Positions 5,848-7,185 of a stretch of 7,185 bases of DNA are shown here, one piece after another. The translations under genes and the position numbers were made by a program. Below the pieces are notes generated by a model. That model saw only the letters and a program-made list of their open reading frames with translations, was not told the DNA's origin and did no database searches. Position 1 is the stretch's first letter. Every line of letters starts with the position of its first letter. The stretch is taken from the NCBI GenBank assembly GCA_003452185.1, contig DMJJ01000096.1:3719-10903 (forward strand). Reading direction: 5' to 3'. This stretch comes from Verrucomicrobiales bacterium. GTDB taxonomy: Bacteria > Verrucomicrobiota > Verrucomicrobiia > Limisphaerales > UBA11320.

Positions 5848-6702
5848 ATGAACAACGTAGTCCCCCTCCAGTCGACCCCGCTTCGGTGCAGCGGCCCGGC
5901 CGTGGAATTCAGGAGCTCCCCCGCCTCCCGGGTCTGGGCGATCGCCACGGTGGTGATTCGCGAGCTCTGCCGTCGGAAGGACTTCTATGTGCTGTTCATC
6001 CTCACGGCCTTGATCTCGGTGACCCTCGCCTCGGTGAACATCTTCGGGGATGACAAGGTGGTTCGCTACCTCAAGGAGATCTGCCTCCTGCTGATCTGGG
6101 TCTCCTCGCTCGTCATCGCTATCGTGACCACGGCGCGTCAGATTCCCTCCGAGCGGGAGAATCGAACCCTCTTTCCCCTCCTCGCCAAGCCGGTGTCGCG
6201 CGGCCAGCTGCTGATGGGAAAGTTTGTCGGCTGCTGGATGGCCGTTGGGCTCTGCCTCCTTTGCTTCTACCTCTTCTTCGGCCTGCTCAGCGGAATCAAG
6301 GAACAGTCGTGGCCGGTGCTCGCCTATTTGCAGGCGATGCTTCTCCACTGGGCGATGCTCGCCATGGTGGTCTCAATGACCCTCCTCGGCTCGATCGTCT
6401 TTGCTGCTCCCTCGTCCAATGGAACCATCCTCCTGGTGGTCACGGGCGGCATCCTGTTCGTGGGCTCCCATCTCAACAAACTGGCCATTGGGCTCCCCGA
6501 GCCGGGCCAGACCTTGGTGTACGGGCTCTACTACGTGCTGCCTCATCTGGAGCTCTTCGATGTGCGCGAGTTGCTGGTCCATGGCTGGGGCCTGGTCCCC
6601 GCGGCTCCGGTTGTCGGGGCTCTCGCCTACGCTGCCAGCTACAGCGCACTTTTCCTCGCGCTCGCCTCCTGGCGATTTCGCCGGATGCCGGTCAACACCT
6701 GA
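5848..6702 (+). CDS. ABC-2 type transporter permease
   Basis: This 284-residue integral membrane protein is the partner of the ATPase encoded just upstream. About six hydrophobic segments can be seen, near residues 46-63, 77-96, 126-149, 161-188, 193-208 and 252-275, which is the usual count for ABC-2 permeases. Between segments 2 and 3 lies the cytoplasmic hallmark SERENRTLFPLLAKPVSRGQ (101-120) followed by LLMGK, matching the ERExGTLxxLLxKPVSRxxxLxGK pattern of the family. The first 30 residues are polar with no signal peptide. The start ATG at 5848 has no SD; a T-run (5825-5831) sits in the 26-bp gap after the ATPase stop, but no stable GC hairpin precedes it, so it is not read as a terminator. 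The substrate cannot be told from sequence. The His-rich gene follows 36 bp downstream. Confidence 0.9.
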   Translation: MNNVVPLQSTPLRCSGPAVEFRSSPASRVWAIATVVIRELCRRKDFYVLFILTALISVTLASVNIFGDDKVVRYLKEICLLLIWVSSLVIAIVTTARQIPSERENRTLFPLLAKPVSRGQLLMGKFVGCWMAVGLCLLCFYLFFGLLSGIKEQSWPVLAYLQAMLLHWAMLAMVVSMTLLGSIVFAAPSSNGTILLVVTGGILFVGSHLNKLAIGLPEPGQTLVYGLYYVLPHLELFDVRELLVHGWGLVPAAPVVGALAYAASYSALFLALASWRFRRMPVNT

Positions 6703-6738
6703 TCCTGAAGCGCTCCCCTTTCCATCGCCCCTCCTCCG

Positions 6739-7185
6739 ATGCGACTCGAAGCCCTCATCATCAGCCTCCTGGCCACGGTCTCCCTGAGCCTCTACGGGAC
6801 GGTGGAGGGGGCCATGGACCGATGGGCCGCGGGGCGTCGGGATGGCAACGCGGGAATCCTCGGGACATTGCTTGGGGGCAGTCGGAAAATGTTCGCCACG
6901 CACTACTTCATCAAGGCGGACGCCTACTACCACAAGGGCTACTATCCAAGCATCTTTGACAGCCAGTCCGCCGAGTCCGAGGCCCACATCGCCTCCCACA
7001 TGACGGAGGAGCAGGGGCATGATCAGGAGGAGGAACACGGCCCTGGCCACGCCCATGCTCATGAGCATGGCCATGAACACGCGGAGGTCGATTTTCACGG
7101 GCCGCCCCTCGATTGGCTCGATGCCTTCAGCCGGAATTTCCGCCCCAACCATCACTCTCATCTGGATGAGGATGGGGATGGGGAT
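6739..7185 (+). CDS. Membrane-anchored histidine-rich protein, C-terminus cut by window edge
   Basis: The frame is open from ATG at 6739 to the window end (149 codons, no stop) and is the third gene of the ABC operon. An N-terminal hydrophobic segment (about residues 5-20) looks like a signal anchor. It is followed by a segment rich in aromatic residues (HYFIKADAYYHKGYYPSIFD, 55-74), then a His/acidic tract (83-120) with eleven His, densest in HAHAHEHGHEH (104-114). Next comes GPPLDWLDAFSRNF (121-134), HHSH (138-141) and an acidic DEDGDGD at the edge. His/Asp/Glu runs like this usually bind Zn, Ni or Cu, as in metal chaperones and ZIP/CDF transporter loops. I recall similar proteins with TPR repeats after this region near ABC exporters in Verrucomicrobia, but this could not be checked. 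No SD precedes the start. Function unknown. Confidence 0.8.
   Translation, partial: MRLEALIISLLATVSLSLYGTVEGAMDRWAAGRRDGNAGILGTLLGGSRKMFATHYFIKADAYYHKGYYPSIFDSQSAESEAHIASHMTEEQGHDQEEEHGPGHAHAHEHGHEHAEVDFHGPPLDWLDAFSRNFRPNHHSHLDEDGDGD

Noticed and set aside
1..7185. Mobile elements, CRISPR arrays, tRNA or rRNA genes
   Set aside because: No transposase, terminal repeats, regular direct repeats or recognisable tRNA/rRNA sequence was seen; the window is almost wholly covered by ordinary chromosomal genes.

Overview
The window looks like chromosomal DNA from a GC-rich member of the PVC group, most probably Verrucomicrobiota. The grounds are a DUF1080 secreted protein, a lumazine synthase with an unusual C-terminal half, an ABC-2 exporter followed by a His-rich membrane-anchored protein, and the lack of Shine-Dalgarno (SD) sequences before every gene. 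The phylum is an inference from gene content and sequence feel, not from a search.

Layout. From base 1 to about 4954 all genes lie on the minus strand. Read in their own direction they are: a xylose-isomerase-family TIM-barrel protein (4954-3917), lumazine synthase ribH (3884-3411), a secreted DUF1080 protein (3346-2609), ribosomal protein S15 rpsO (2470-2216) and polynucleotide phosphorylase pnp (1937 to beyond base 1, cut in its S1 domain). A 90-bp divergent gap (4955-5044) separates these from a plus-strand operon: an ABC ATPase (5045-5821), its ABC-2 type permease (5848-6702) and a histidine-rich protein that runs off the right edge (6739-7185). The longest gap without a gene is 1938-2215.

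How the genes work together. rpsO-pnp is the classic translation/RNA-decay pair. Here the pnp leader holds a nested, mutually exclusive set of inverted repeats ending 11 nt before the start codon, and the rpsO leader holds a hairpin 11 nt before its start. Both sit where autoregulation by PNPase and S15 acts in other bacteria. The isomerase, ribH and DUF1080 genes are closely spaced and may be co-transcribed. The isomerase keeps nearly all xylose isomerase active-site residues but has His in place of one metal-ligand Asp. The ABC pair plus the His-rich protein looks like an export system of unknown substrate, possibly linked to metals.

Most worth a second look: the pnp leader, the hybrid metal site of the isomerase, the His-rich partner of the ABC exporter, a G-quadruplex motif in the ABC operon leader, and the uniform absence of SD sequences.
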